DNA from: MPNP01 sp965215545
GTDB taxonomy: Bacteria > Pseudomonadota > Alphaproteobacteria > Rhodobacterales > Rhodobacteraceae
Length of the DNA stretch: 64,000 nt
NCBI GenBank assembly: GCA_965215545.1
Contig: OZ244066.1
Span: forward strand, 558,001-622,000
Direction of reading: 5' to 3'
Positions within the stretch are counted from its first letter, which is position 1. Each line of letters opens with the position of its first letter. The translations under genes were made by a program, and so were the position numbers. Positions 18,621 through 28,357 of this stretch are shown here, piece by piece. The notes below the pieces were generated by a model. It saw nothing but the letters and a program-made list of their open reading frames with translations, was not told the DNA's origin and did not search any database.

Positions 18621-19142
18621 AATGGACCTCGTCAGTTCAATGGACATCATCAGTTCAAATGAAGTCTGCCAATCAATCGGATTGGATGTCCCCCTGATTA
18701 GAAAGGAACGGGGCACATTGCAAGTTGCAATTCAGACGCCGGGCGCCACAATCCTGACCATGCCGCATTTTCGCCTGTCTTCTGAGCCAACCGGGCCCGC
18801 GACCCCGGAATCTCCTGCCGGATGGTTTCGATGCATCCCGACAGGGACACCACGTGGCGGCTCGGGTGGTCGACCGGGAGTCCGCGGCGAGCAGGATCAA
18901 TATGCATTGACACGGCTGCCGGACATCACCAATTGGCCTGGTGTCCCGATGTCAAGTCCAGACAGCATGTCTGTCCCCTGGCACGGGCGATCAAGCCCGA
19001 ATGACCGGATCCGGAACGATCTGCGGCAGGATCGGGCGCAGGGCCCGGTTGCCAGAGATCGACCCGGATTGATATGGGGAACGGGGCAGCGATGCCGAAG
19101 CATCGGCAATGCTTGCAGGCATGGCATCCGAACGATGGAGAC
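18621..19142. other. intergenic region, no gene recognised
   Basis: About 520 bp upstream of two divergent genes. No ORF with protein-like composition was found. A short perfect hairpin (AAGCAT/ATGCTT around 19097-19113) lies about 30 bp before the threonine aldolase start. It does not show the conserved core of a glycine riboswitch. Confidence 0.4.
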
Positions 19143-20183
19143 ATGGTCATGCCGACATGGGGGGATTTTCGCAGCGATACGGTGACCTTGCCCGGGCGCA
19201 GGATGCGGGATGCCATGGCGGCGGCGAGTCTCGGCGATGATGGGTACCGGGACGATGCGACCGTCAATCGCCTTGAAGAAGCCTTTGCCGAAAGACTCGG
19301 CAAGGAGCGGGCGATCTTCTTCCCGACCGGCACCCAGAGCAACCTGGCGGCCATTCTCGGCCATTGCCAAAGGGGTGAGGCCGTTCTCGTGGGCCAGGAT
19401 TATCACGTCTACACCACTGAATGCGGCGGTGCCTCGGCCTTGGGCGGCGTGACCTATCGCCCGATCCCCGTTGCCGGAGATGGCGGGCTTGACCCGGAAC
19501 AGATCACGCTGCTGATCGAGACAGCATCGGCCAATGCGCCACGGATCATGCTGATCTGCCTGGAAAACACCCATGCGGGGCGGGCGGTTCCGCTCGCACG
19601 CATGCAGGCAGCCGCCCAGACCGCCCGCGACCACGGGCTTGCCGTCCATCTTGACGGGGCCCGTCTCTTCAATGCCGCCCAGGAACTCGGCATCGATATC
19701 GCGGCCCTGGCCGAGCCCGCAGATACGATCTCGGTCTGCCTTTCCAAGGGATTGGGAGCCCCCGCCGGAACCCTGCTCTGCTGTTCGGCAATGGCCGAAT
19801 CGAAGATTCGGCACCTGCGCAAGATGCTCGGAGGGGGCATGCGCCAGAGCGGCGTGCTCGCGGCAGCTGGACTCCACGCCCTTGACCACAACGTCGAACG
19901 CCTCCTTGATGATCACCGCCGGGCCCGGAATCTGGCATCCCGGCTCACCGCTGCCCTGACCACCAACGATGTCGTCGTCACCCAGCACACCAACATGGTC
20001 TTCCTGCGCGTCGGTCGGGACGATCACGGCCGCCTGTGTGAGGCCCTGGAGGCAGCAGGCCTCTCCATCGCCCCCAAGAGGCCGGTCTTGCGTTTCGTGG
20101 TGCATCTTGGCATCGATGATGATGCCATTGCCACGCTGGCAACGGCCATCGAGGCGTTTTACGCGGACGCCCCTTCGTTCTGA
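19143..20183 (+). CDS. ltaE: low-specificity L-threonine aldolase
   Basis: A PLP enzyme of the beta-eliminating lyase family splits L-threonine or allo-threonine into glycine and acetaldehyde. It opens with FRSDTVTLPGRRMRDAMAAA, the conserved start of the family, and has HLDGARLFNA and the PLP-lysine block CLSKGLGAPAGT. The length of 346 residues is normal. ATG 19143 is chosen because GGAGAC lies five bases upstream; a second ATG follows two codons later. The gene is convergent with the DUF1523 gene, 10 bp apart. Confidence 0.9.
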   Translation: MVMPTWGDFRSDTVTLPGRRMRDAMAAASLGDDGYRDDATVNRLEEAFAERLGKERAIFFPTGTQSNLAAILGHCQRGEAVLVGQDYHVYTTECGGASALGGVTYRPIPVAGDGGLDPEQITLLIETASANAPRIMLICLENTHAGRAVPLARMQAAAQTARDHGLAVHLDGARLFNAAQELGIDIAALAEPADTISVCLSKGLGAPAGTLLCCSAMAESKIRHLRKMLGGGMRQSGVLAAAGLHALDHNVERLLDDHRRARNLASRLTAALTTNDVVVTQHTNMVFLRVGRDDHGRLCEALEAAGLSIAPKRPVLRFVVHLGIDDDAIATLATAIEAFYADAPSF

Positions 20184-20193
20184 CGAGGTACCT

Positions 20194-20757
20194 TCAGCGC
20201 TTGAGCCCCATCCGGTGCAGAAGGATCTGGACCTTCTCGAACAGCCAGAGTCTGAGAAGGTAACCGAGGCGCCAGACGCCGAGGACCACGAGGCCAAAGA
20301 CCAGGAAGCCTGCGATCCGGATCCAGTTCGTCGGTTGGTCACCGGGTGTGCTGACCAACCGGATCGAGAGGGCATTGGGATAGATCGACAAAAGGGTGCT
20401 GCGCCAGCCGTAATGCCGGACAACGGCCCACTCACCGACCATGTTCTGGACCGTGGCCTGCAGGTTCCCGCTGTTGAACTTGAAATACGGGGGCCAGCCG
20501 AAGGCCGTATCCTCATTCCTGTACACCCGGGGCCGGTCCTGCACGTCTACCGCATTGAGAAACCGGATGTCGCGACTGCCATCGCTGGTGAGGCCGGCAT
20601 CCCCTGCTGACCAGAAGAAGGCCCCCTCGCCGATATCCATCCGCACCACCTCCGTCCCGACAATCCGGACCAGATCATTCGATGGCAGTGTGTAGTGAAC
20701 CGCTGCTGTGCACAGGACCAGCACCAGGGCCTTGATCGAAGCCAGGACGATCCTCAT
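20194..20757 (-). CDS. DUF1523 membrane protein
   Basis: A protein of 187 residues has an N-terminal hydrophobic segment (IVLASIKALVLVLCTAAVHY) and a second one near 147-167 (IAGFLVFGLVVLGVW). Between them the conserved blocks RDIRFLNAVD, RVYRNEDT and WPPYFKFNSGNLQA define DUF1523, a family found mostly in alphaproteobacteria. The middle part probably faces the periplasm. Function is unknown. Confidence 0.8.
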   Translation of the reverse strand: MRIVLASIKALVLVLCTAAVHYTLPSNDLVRIVGTEVVRMDIGEGAFFWSAGDAGLTSDGSRDIRFLNAVDVQDRPRVYRNEDTAFGWPPYFKFNSGNLQATVQNMVGEWAVVRHYGWRSTLLSIYPNALSIRLVSTPGDQPTNWIRIAGFLVFGLVVLGVWRLGYLLRLWLFEKVQILLHRMGLKR

Positions 20758-21203
20758 GCCGCCGCCTGTCGAAGCGCACGGTCACCCCCGGAGGACCAGG
20801 GTTTCGCGGGGGTGCAGTGATGCGCCCCGGCGCCGCCCGGGTTGCCATCACGGACCCCGCTCATCCGTCGGCGGGGCCCGACACTGGCTTCCGGCGCGTC
20901 AGGCTGCAAGGGTCGAGCGACCCCATCGACCTGCCGATGATGATCCGGCCATCCGGGCTGCCGCCGGCTCCTGATGCTTGTGCCCTGGCTTCCTGCCACC
21001 TGTGCCTGCATGGTACGTCCCTCCGGGTCCACACCGCCCCATAGCAAGGAGGAAGAGAAACTGCCATCGATCCGGGCCCACAGTGCCCGATCGATCCCGA
21101 TCAATCGATACGGGCAGGGATTGCAGGAATTGATTCCAATTGTCGATGATCTCGTGTACCGGGATGCAGACTGCAGCGATTTCGGGGAGGGATCGACGCA
21201 CCG
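20758..21203. other. intergenic region, no gene recognised
   Basis: About 450 bp between divergently oriented genes, without a credible ORF, RNA gene or repeat. It must hold the promoters of the DUF1523 gene and the peptidase, but none could be assigned. Confidence 0.4.
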
Positions 21204-22475
21204 ATGTCGTCACTTGATCGGCTTTATGAAACCATCGAGTCCCGCCGGGATGATCTGGTTGAGTTGACACAGTCGCTGGTGGCGATCCCCACCGTGAATC
21301 CACCGGGTGCATGTTACCAGACCTTCTGTGATCTTGTGGCCAGGCGGTTGGCCGGGAGTGGTTTCTCGATCCAGATCCTGCGGGCCAAGGGGACCCCGAC
21401 CGACAGCGAGGCCCGGCCGCGGTTGAACCTTCTGGCCCGGCTTGCGGGCAGCCGGCCGGGTCCCTGTGTGCATTTCAACTCTCATTATGATGTCGTGCGA
21501 CCGGGCAATGACTGGACCCGGGATCCCTTTGGTGGCTGCGTGGAAGGGGACCGGCTGTATGGGCGCGGTGCCTGTGACATGAAGGGAGGTCTGGCCACCT
21601 CGATCGTGGCTGCAGAAGCATTCGCGGCCTGCTTTCCGGACTTTGCCGGCACCCTGGAGATCTCGGCAACAGCCGACGAAGAGACAGGGGGCTATGCCGG
21701 GGTGGCCTGGTTGGCCAGCGAGGGGCACTTTGACCCGGACCGGGTCCAGCATGTCATCATCCCCGAACCTTTGCACAAGGATCGTATCTGCCTTGGCCAT
21801 CGCGGTGTCTACTGGGCCGAGATCGAGACAGTCGGCAGGATCGCCCATGGGTGCATGCCGTTCCTCGGCGAATGTGCCATCGGGCATATGGGGGCGGTGC
21901 TTGCCGCCCTGGAGACGGATCTGCGACCGCGGTTGGTCGCCAGGCAGACCGAGGCCCCGATCATCCCGCCCGCAGCCCGGCAGTCCACCCTGAACATCAA
22001 TGCCATCCATGGCGGGGAAGAGGAACGGGGCGGGGACGGGTTTCCGTCCGCCTGCGTGACCGACAGTTGTCGGCTGGTCCTGGATCGGCGCTTCCTGCCC
22101 GAGGAGTCGGTCGAGAGCGTCCGCGGCGAGCTCGTCGGGCTGCTTGATGGGATCAAGGTGACGCGACCGGGTTTTGCCTATCAATTCCGGGAACTGTTCA
22201 GCGTCCCACCCGTGATGACCGACCGGCAGGCCCCCATCGTCCGCCATGTCAGCACCGCCATCGAGGCGGTCCTCGGCCAGACCCCGGAACTGATCCTGTC
22301 ACCGGGAACCTATGATCAGAAACACATCGCCATGATTGGTGGTCTCGACAATTGCATCGCCTATGGGCCGGGTCGGCTGGACCTTGCGCACCGGGCCGAT
22401 GAATGGATCTCGATCACCGACATGATCGACAGTGCCAAGGTCATGGCCCACACCATGACCCTGATCAACACCTGA
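21204..22475 (+). CDS. M20-family metallopeptidase/deacylase (ArgE/DapE type)
   Basis: A 423-residue zinc-dependent amidohydrolase. The metal-binding blocks are visible: HFNSHYDVV (His of site 1), GRGACDMKGG (bridging Asp), ADEETGG (catalytic Glu and metal Glu) and a C-terminal SPGTYDQKHIA region in place of the usual G.D...H. Family members remove acyl groups from N-acyl amino acids or split dipeptides. The gene ends 41 bp before an oligopeptide-binding protein, so it likely processes an imported peptide or acyl-amino acid. The exact substrate cannot be named. Confidence 0.8.
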   Translation: MSSLDRLYETIESRRDDLVELTQSLVAIPTVNPPGACYQTFCDLVARRLAGSGFSIQILRAKGTPTDSEARPRLNLLARLAGSRPGPCVHFNSHYDVVRPGNDWTRDPFGGCVEGDRLYGRGACDMKGGLATSIVAAEAFAACFPDFAGTLEISATADEETGGYAGVAWLASEGHFDPDRVQHVIIPEPLHKDRICLGHRGVYWAEIETVGRIAHGCMPFLGECAIGHMGAVLAALETDLRPRLVARQTEAPIIPPAARQSTLNINAIHGGEEERGGDGFPSACVTDSCRLVLDRRFLPEESVESVRGELVGLLDGIKVTRPGFAYQFRELFSVPPVMTDRQAPIVRHVSTAIEAVLGQTPELILSPGTYDQKHIAMIGGLDNCIAYGPGRLDLAHRADEWISITDMIDSAKVMAHTMTLINT

Positions 22476-22516
22476 ACACTTGCAACACATGGCCAATCTG
22501 AAAGGGAGAAAACGGC

Positions 22517-24004
22517 ATGACATCATTGCGACGGATACTCATCCTGACCCTGACCGCCGGCTGCGCCGCCCTGGGCACAGCCAGTCTTGCTGCCAGGGAT
22601 ACGATCGTCATCGGCATGCAGCTCGAACCCCCCAACCTTGATCCGACCGCCGGGGCGGCGGCGGCCATTGATGAGGTCGTCTATGCCAATGTGTTCGAGG
22701 GGCTGACCCGCTACGCCCCCGATGGCTCCATCCGACCGGGGCTCGCCGAATCCTGGACGATCTCCGACGATGGGTTGGTCTACAGATTTGCCCTGCGGAC
22801 CGGGGTCCGGTTTCATGATGGCAGCACCTTCGATGCCAGCGATGTCAAGTTTTCGCTCGACCGGGCCCGGGCCGAGGATTCAGGCAATGCCCAGAAAGCC
22901 CTCTTTGCCGGTATCGCGGATGTCAATGTGATCGATCCAGCCACCGTCGAGGTCGTGCTGACGGCCCCGAACGGGACCTTCACGACCAACCTGGCCTGGG
23001 GTGATGCCGTCATTCTTGATCCGGCCAGTGCGGCGGGTGCGGCCACCAATCCCATTGGCACCGGGCCCTTCACCTTTTCCCGCTGGGTCAAGGGTGATCG
23101 GGTCGAACTCGTCCGCAATCCCGATTACTGGGGTGAGCCCGTTGCCCTGGCGATGGCCACCTTCCGGTTCATCTCCGATCCCACCGCGGCGTTCGGGGCC
23201 CTGATGACCGGTGACCTTGATGCCTTCCCGGCCTTCCCGAGCCCAGAAACCCTCGGGCAGTTCGATGCGGACCCGCGCTTTGCGGTCATCATCGGCAGCA
23301 CTGAAGGGGAAACCATCCTCTCGACCAACAACGCCTCCGGTCCCCTGCAGGATCGCCGGGTTCGCCAGGCCATTGCCCACGCCATTGACCGCCAGGCCAT
23401 CATCGATGGTGCGATGTTCGGCTATGGCACCCCGATCGGTACCCATTTTGCTCCGCACAACCCCGACTACCTGGACCTGACAGCCAACTCGGCCCATGAT
23501 CCGGATCGGGCCCGTTCGCTGCTTGCCCAGGCCGGACACGCAGATGGTCTGCAGTTGCGGCTGATGCTGCCACCACCCTCCTATGCCCGTCGCGGCGGCG
23601 AGATCGTGGCAGCCCAGCTGCGGGCAGTGGGCATTGATGTCGAGACCAGCAATCTCGAATGGGCCCAATGGCTCGAGCAGGTGTTCCGCAACAAGGATTA
23701 TGACCTGACGATCGTCTCCCACACCGAACCCAATGACATCAACATCTATGCCCGACCGGAGTATTACTTCCAGTATGACAACCCGGCCTTTCAATCTCTC
23801 AACGAGACCCTTGCCATCACTGCCGATCCGGCCAAACGGGCCGCGTTGCTGCATCAGGCCCAGCGGATGATCGCTGAGGACTTTGTCAATGGCTACCTCT
23901 TCCAACTGGCCAAGCTCGGCGTTGCCGATGCCCGGCTCCGGGGCATCTGGGCCAATGCCCCTACCCAGGCCAATGACCTGACCGGGGTCTACTGGGTGGA
24001 ATGA
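22517..24004 (+). CDS. ABC transporter periplasmic peptide-binding protein (SBP_bac_5)
   Basis: A 495-residue family 5 solute-binding protein (DppA/OppA type). It has a Sec signal peptide (ILILTLTAGCAALGTASLAA, cleavage near LAA-RD), then EPPNLDPTAG, the family block YANVFEGLTRYAPDG and GTGPFTFSRWVKGD, all conserved in nickel/dipeptide/oligopeptide receptors. A good GGGAG ribosome site precedes ATG 22517. It follows the M20 enzyme in the same direction, while the permease and ATPase genes converge on it from the other side. Together they make a complete importer in two opposed units. Confidence 0.88.
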   Translation: MTSLRRILILTLTAGCAALGTASLAARDTIVIGMQLEPPNLDPTAGAAAAIDEVVYANVFEGLTRYAPDGSIRPGLAESWTISDDGLVYRFALRTGVRFHDGSTFDASDVKFSLDRARAEDSGNAQKALFAGIADVNVIDPATVEVVLTAPNGTFTTNLAWGDAVILDPASAAGAATNPIGTGPFTFSRWVKGDRVELVRNPDYWGEPVALAMATFRFISDPTAAFGALMTGDLDAFPAFPSPETLGQFDADPRFAVIIGSTEGETILSTNNASGPLQDRRVRQAIAHAIDRQAIIDGAMFGYGTPIGTHFAPHNPDYLDLTANSAHDPDRARSLLAQAGHADGLQLRLMLPPPSYARRGGEIVAAQLRAVGIDVETSNLEWAQWLEQVFRNKDYDLTIVSHTEPNDINIYARPEYYFQYDNPAFQSLNETLAITADPAKRAALLHQAQRMIAEDFVNGYLFQLAKLGVADARLRGIWANAPTQANDLTGVYWVE

Positions 24005-24050
24005 GGATCGGGACCGACTGGACGTGCTGGCTGCATCCGGGCCGGACAGC

Positions 24051-24069
24051 GGCTTGCCGCCGGCAAGCC
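24051..24069. terminator. hairpin between convergent transporter genes
   Basis: GGCTTGCCG, one base, then CGGCAAGCC form a perfect 9-bp stem with a minimal loop in the 69-bp gap between two convergent genes. There is no U-tract on either side. A bidirectional stop is likely from position alone. Confidence 0.5.
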
Positions 24070-24073
24070 ATCC

Positions 24074-25687
24074 TCAGCTGTCCTGCCGGCGGGACATTGC
24101 CGCCTTGACCCACTCCTGGGGAATGCGGGGCACCGCCGCCAGCAGGGATCGGGTGTAATCGTGACCCGGTCGGGCAAAGAGGGTGGCGGGGATGCCCTCC
24201 TCGACAATGCATCCGTCCTTCATGACCAGCACCCGGTCACACAGGGCGCCAACGACTGAGAGATCGTGGCTGATGAACAGGTAGGACAGGCCAAGCGAGG
24301 ACTGCAGGTCAGCCAGCAGGTCAAGGATCTGGGCCCGGATCGAGACATCAAGGGCCGAGACCGCCTCATCGAGAATGATGAGTTTGGGCCGCAGAACAAG
24401 GGCCCGGGCGATGGCAATGCGCTGGCGTTGTCCCCCGGAGAACTCGTGAATGTATTTCTCCATGTCCGACGGCTGCAGGCCGACCGCCTCCAGGGCCGCC
24501 GCCACGGCCCGATGGCGGACGGCCCGGGTGGCGGGCTCGGTCGCAAGATGAAGGGGTTCGGCCACCAGACGCTCAACCCGGTGGCGGGGATTGAACGAAC
24601 CGAAGGGGTCCTGGAAGACGGCCTGGACCTTGCGCCTGACATGGCGAGGTACCCGCGCCGCAGCGGTGATGGTGTCACCATCAAGCCGGACCTGGCCCGC
24701 TGCCAGAGGATCAAGACCGAGCAGGAGGCGGGTCAGGGTTGACTTGCCGCAACCCGACTCGCCGACCAGACCGAGACTCTCGCCGACATGCAGGGTGAAA
24801 CTCACCTGCCGGACGGCGTGGCAAATCACCGGACGGGCCCGGAGTCCGGGCAGATGATAGATTCGCTCGACGGACTGGACTTCAAGCAGCACCGGGGGCG
24901 CCCGGGCCGGCTGGCGATCAGGACGATGGGAAGTCGCGGCCAGGAGCTGGCGGGTGTAGGGATGTTTGAGGGTCCGGAACACTGTCCGGGTCGGTCCGGA
25001 CTCAACAATCTGTCCCTCGCGCATCACCGCGATATGATCGGCCATGGTGGCCACCACCGCGAGATCGTGCGTGATCAGCAGCAGGGCCATGCCCTCGTCG
25101 GCCACCAATGTCCGGAGCAGGGCAAGGATCTGGGCCTGGGTTGAGACATCAAGGGCTGTCGAGGGCTCGTCGGCAATCAGGAGTTCGGGTCGCAGGGCAA
25201 TCGCCATGGCAATGCAGACCCGTTGCCGCTGGCCACCAGAAAGCTGGTGCGGGTAGAGTGTGCGGGGAAACCGGTGGGCAGGCAGTCCGACACGGGCCAG
25301 GCGCTCCGAAGCGATGGTCCGGGCTTCGGTGACCGAATGAACGCCATGCACCCGCAGGGTCTCGGCCACCTGGTCGCCGATGGTCATGACCGGGTTGAGG
25401 GCGGTCATGGGCTCCTGGAAGATCATGCCAATGGCTGAGCCACGCACCGTACAGAGGGTTTTTTCGTCAAGGTCCAGGAGCTCACGGCCCCCCAGGGTGA
25501 CTGACCCGGTGGCCCGGGATCCCGGCGGCAGGAGGCGCAGCATGGTCAGGGCAGTCAAGGACTTGCCCGATCCCGACTCGCCCACCAGGGCCAGTGTTGA
25601 ACCGGCGGGGATGGCGAGCGAGACCGAGCGCAGGATGGGGGTCCCGTGGATGGCGAGCGAGACATCGGTGGCACAAAGAAGGGTCAT
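24074..25687 (-). CDS. fused double ABC ATPase (DppD-DppF type)
   Basis: Two complete ABC ATPase domains lie in one chain of 538 residues. The first has GESGSGKS, LSGGQRQR and LLIADEPSTALD; the second has GESGCGKS, FSGGQRQRIAIARAL and LIILDEAVSALD. This fusion is usual for peptide importers of the DppDF/YejF kind and supplies both nucleotide-binding subunits. ATG 25687 is chosen because it overlaps the permease stop (ATGA) and directly starts the conserved N-terminus MTLLCATDVSLAI. The longer frame upstream lies inside the permease gene. Confidence 0.9.
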   Translation of the reverse strand: MTLLCATDVSLAIHGTPILRSVSLAIPAGSTLALVGESGSGKSLTALTMLRLLPPGSRATGSVTLGGRELLDLDEKTLCTVRGSAIGMIFQEPMTALNPVMTIGDQVAETLRVHGVHSVTEARTIASERLARVGLPAHRFPRTLYPHQLSGGQRQRVCIAMAIALRPELLIADEPSTALDVSTQAQILALLRTLVADEGMALLLITHDLAVVATMADHIAVMREGQIVESGPTRTVFRTLKHPYTRQLLAATSHRPDRQPARAPPVLLEVQSVERIYHLPGLRARPVICHAVRQVSFTLHVGESLGLVGESGCGKSTLTRLLLGLDPLAAGQVRLDGDTITAAARVPRHVRRKVQAVFQDPFGSFNPRHRVERLVAEPLHLATEPATRAVRHRAVAAALEAVGLQPSDMEKYIHEFSGGQRQRIAIARALVLRPKLIILDEAVSALDVSIRAQILDLLADLQSSLGLSYLFISHDLSVVGALCDRVLVMKDGCIVEEGIPATLFARPGHDYTRSLLAAVPRIPQEWVKAAMSRRQDS

Positions 25688-26505
25688 CGGGTCCGTCGGA
25701 TGCGCGGGTCGAAGTGATCCCGCAGGCCATCCCCGAGGAGATTGAGGCCAAGGACCATCGCCACGATGGCCAGACCCGGCAGGATGGCCAGGCGAGGATG
25801 GGCGTAGATCAGGGTCTGGGCATCCGCCAGCATGCGACCCCAACTGGGAGTCGGTGGCTGCACACCGAGACCGACATAGGAGAGACCGGCTTCAGCCAGG
25901 ATTCCCAGCGAGAACTGGATGGTGGCCTGCACGAGCAGGAGATTGCCGAGATTGGGCAGGATGTGCTCGATGGAAATCCGCACCGGGCCCTTGCCGGCAA
26001 CCCGGGCTGCCAGAATGTAATCCTGTTGCCAGAGACTGAGGGCCGCCCCGCGCGTGACCCGGGCAAAGACCGGGATGTTGAAGATACCGATGGCCAGGAT
26101 CGCATTGAAGGCCGAGGGACCGAAGACGGCCGTGATCAGGATGGCAATGACGAGGGAAGGGAAGGCAAAGACCAGGTCATTGCCGCGCATGATGACCTCC
26201 TCAAAGGCACTGCGATGGCCGCCGGCGGCGGCCAGACCGAGAGGAATCCCGACCAGAAGACCAATCCCGACGGCCACGACAGCCACGCCGATCGAGGTCT
26301 GGGCACCCACGAGCAGCATCGAGAGCAGGTCCCGGCCAAAATGATCTGTCCCCAGAAGATGGGAGGGGGTGGGCCCCTGCAGGCGAAGGCCGATGTCAAG
26401 CATCTCGACCGGATGCGGTGTCCAGAACAGCGACAGGATGGCCATGAGGAGAAAGGCCAGGCTGACGGACCCACCGAAGAGGAGTTGCAGGGGCAGGAGT
26501 CTCAC
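25684..26505 (-). CDS. ABC transporter permease, DppC type
   Basis: An inner-membrane permease of 273 residues with the binding-protein-dependent transport signature. It has an N-terminal membrane segment, the GTDHFGRDLLSMLLVGAQTS block typical of DppC/OppC, and the EAA-loop region AGKGPVRISIEHILPN. The start is GTG 26505, overlapping the stop of the DppB-type gene (GTGA), so coupling decides the start. It forms the channel together with the next gene upstream. Confidence 0.9.
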   Translation of the reverse strand: MRLLPLQLLFGGSVSLAFLLMAILSLFWTPHPVEMLDIGLRLQGPTPSHLLGTDHFGRDLLSMLLVGAQTSIGVAVVAVGIGLLVGIPLGLAAAGGHRSAFEEVIMRGNDLVFAFPSLVIAILITAVFGPSAFNAILAIGIFNIPVFARVTRGAALSLWQQDYILAARVAGKGPVRISIEHILPNLGNLLLVQATIQFSLGILAEAGLSYVGLGVQPPTPSWGRMLADAQTLIYAHPRLAILPGLAIVAMVLGLNLLGDGLRDHFDPRIRRTR

Positions 26506-27446
26506 CGGACACGCAGACGCGGATCGATGAGGGCATAGGCTAGATCGACGAGGAAGTTGACCATGATGACGGCAAAGACCAGGATCATGACAACACTCTC
26601 GACCACGATCAGGTCGCGCTGGGTGATCCCCTGGAAGATCAGGCGGCCCAGACCCGGCAGGAAGAAGACATTCTCGATGATGATGGCCCCGGCCAGCAGG
26701 AAGGAGAACTGCAATCCGATGATGGTCATGACGGGGATGAGGGCATTGCGCAGGGCATGCCGGACCAGGGTCTCGCGTTCACTCAGACCCTTGGCACGGG
26801 CCGTCCGGATATAATCCTGGCTGAGTGTCTCGATCAGCGATGACCGCATGACCCGGGCCAGGATCGAGGCCTGGGTCACCGCCAGGGCAATGGCGGGCAG
26901 GGTCAGGGATTTGATCCCCGATGCGATCCCCTGCTCCCATCCTGGGAAGCCACCGGCAGCAAACCAGCCGAGGCCGATGGCAAAGACCAGCACGAGGATC
27001 ATGGCAAACCAGAAATTGGGCACCGCGATGCCGAACTGGGTGAGTGCCATGATCCCGAAATCAGCCGCCTGGCCCCGACGCACCGCCGCCAGCATGCCGA
27101 CCGGAAAGGCAATCAGGGCTGTCAGCAGCAGTGCATAGAGAGCGAGCGGCAGCGAGACGCCGAGGCGGTCGAGGACCAACTCGGTCACCGGCACACGATA
27201 GGTGTATGAGGTGCCAAAATCACCCCTCAGCATGCCGAGGACCCAGTCGAGATAACGGGTCAGGAGTGATCCCTGCAGTCCGAGTTGCTCCTGGAGCGCC
27301 GCCACCGTCTCGGGCGAGGCATTGAGGCCGAGCATGAAGGCTGCCGGATCACCTGGCACCACCTCGACGACAAGAAAGATGATCAGACTGGCCGCCAGCA
27401 GGCTCACACAGAGCGACAGGCCCTTGACCAGGATCAACCGGATCAT
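26502..27446 (-). CDS. ABC transporter permease, DppB type
   Basis: A 314-residue inner-membrane permease with about six hydrophobic segments. Family blocks seen are LGLQGSLLTRYLDWVLGMLR, TYRVPVTELVLDRL and the EAA-type loop RAKGLSERETLVRHALRNAL. The start is placed at ATG 27446 (MIRLILVKGL); the frame extends 14 codons further, but those residues are not membrane-like. First gene of the leftward permease-permease-ATPase operon. Confidence 0.88.
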   Translation of the reverse strand: MIRLILVKGLSLCVSLLAASLIIFLVVEVVPGDPAAFMLGLNASPETVAALQEQLGLQGSLLTRYLDWVLGMLRGDFGTSYTYRVPVTELVLDRLGVSLPLALYALLLTALIAFPVGMLAAVRRGQAADFGIMALTQFGIAVPNFWFAMILVLVFAIGLGWFAAGGFPGWEQGIASGIKSLTLPAIALAVTQASILARVMRSSLIETLSQDYIRTARAKGLSERETLVRHALRNALIPVMTIIGLQFSFLLAGAIIIENVFFLPGLGRLIFQGITQRDLIVVESVVMILVFAVIMVNFLVDLAYALIDPRLRVR

Positions 27447-27509
27447 GATCCGAAGTCCTGTCCCGGGGGCGTTCCCACCGGACCCCACCCAGACAGATTG
27501 AAACGGATC

Positions 27510-28199
27510 TCAGGGGTTGCCATGACACTGCCTGATGGTTTCCCAGGCCTCGTTGACCGTTCGCAAGCGATCATCGGCAAGACGCAGGGCCTCCCTGGGG
27601 ACACCGCGGGCCACCAACACATCAGGATGGTTCTCCATGACCTTGCGCTTCCAGGCGGCCCGGATCGCCGCAAAGTCCGCATCCCGCGCCACCCCAAGGG
27701 TCTGGTAGGGATCAAGCGTCGTCAGTCCCGCAATCGCGCCAAGGCGCCGCCGGATGTGCTCATCAGGCAGGCGGAAGATCCGACTGATGCGGATGAGGGC
27801 GGTTTTTTCACTGTGGGAGAGAACCCCATCGGCCCTGGCAATTGCCACCAGGGCATCAATGACCACCTCGAGCACGGGTTGGCCATGGCCCAGCGAACGG
27901 GCAACCATGCGGGCATAGTGCTCATAGCCCAGTGCCGTCCGGCTGGCATAGTTGTACACACGTGCCGCATTGGCCATTTCACCACGGGGAATCTCGAACA
28001 GACTGCGAAATGTGTCGATTTCCTCACGCGAGACCCGCCCGTCGATCTTGGCCAGTTTGGCACTGAGGGCGATGATGGCGATGGTGAACGACACCTTGCG
28101 ATCCCGGCTGCCAAGAGCCCGGACCAGTCGCCGACCGATCTGACCACCAGCCATCTGCTGCAGGGACCGCAGGGACTTTTTCCAGGTCAACCCCTTCAT
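27510..28199 (-). CDS. TerB-DnaJ domain co-chaperone (DjlA-like)
   Basis: A 229-residue protein has a helical TerB-like domain (about 35-150, with LSAKLAKIDGRVSREEID and IARADGVLSHSEK as its paired acidic repeats). A C-terminal J domain (about 160-229) carries the HPD motif in MENHPDVLV. The J domain stimulates DnaK ATPase. Unlike DjlA of enterobacteria there is no clear N-terminal membrane anchor. This cytoplasmic TerB-DnaJ form is common in alphaproteobacteria. Confidence 0.85.
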   Translation of the reverse strand: MKGLTWKKSLRSLQQMAGGQIGRRLVRALGSRDRKVSFTIAIIALSAKLAKIDGRVSREEIDTFRSLFEIPRGEMANAARVYNYASRTALGYEHYARMVARSLGHGQPVLEVVIDALVAIARADGVLSHSEKTALIRISRIFRLPDEHIRRRLGAIAGLTTLDPYQTLGVARDADFAAIRAAWKRKVMENHPDVLVARGVPREALRLADDRLRTVNEAWETIRQCHGNP

Positions 28200-28357
28200 G
28201 TGCGCTCTTCCAATCTGCCCGCCGCCTGGGCCCCCTCTCCCAACTCACCTCCTATTGTCTCCATGGACCAAATGAAACACAATGCCACTCTTGTGACAAG
28301 GTCGCTCATCCCCACCACCGGGGATGCCAGGCCCATCATTCGAAAGGAACCGGCCTG

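Noticed and set aside
18621..19142. Glycine riboswitch ahead of threonine aldolase
   Set aside because: Considered because of the gene's product, but the conserved aptamer cores are not present; only a short hairpin is.
18897..20516. 539-codon frame on the reverse strand
   Set aside because: Antisense to threonine aldolase; no recognisable motif, and composition typical of a shadow.
21210..22247. 345-codon frame on the reverse strand
   Set aside because: Antisense to the M20 enzyme with intact metal-binding blocks; no independent evidence of coding.
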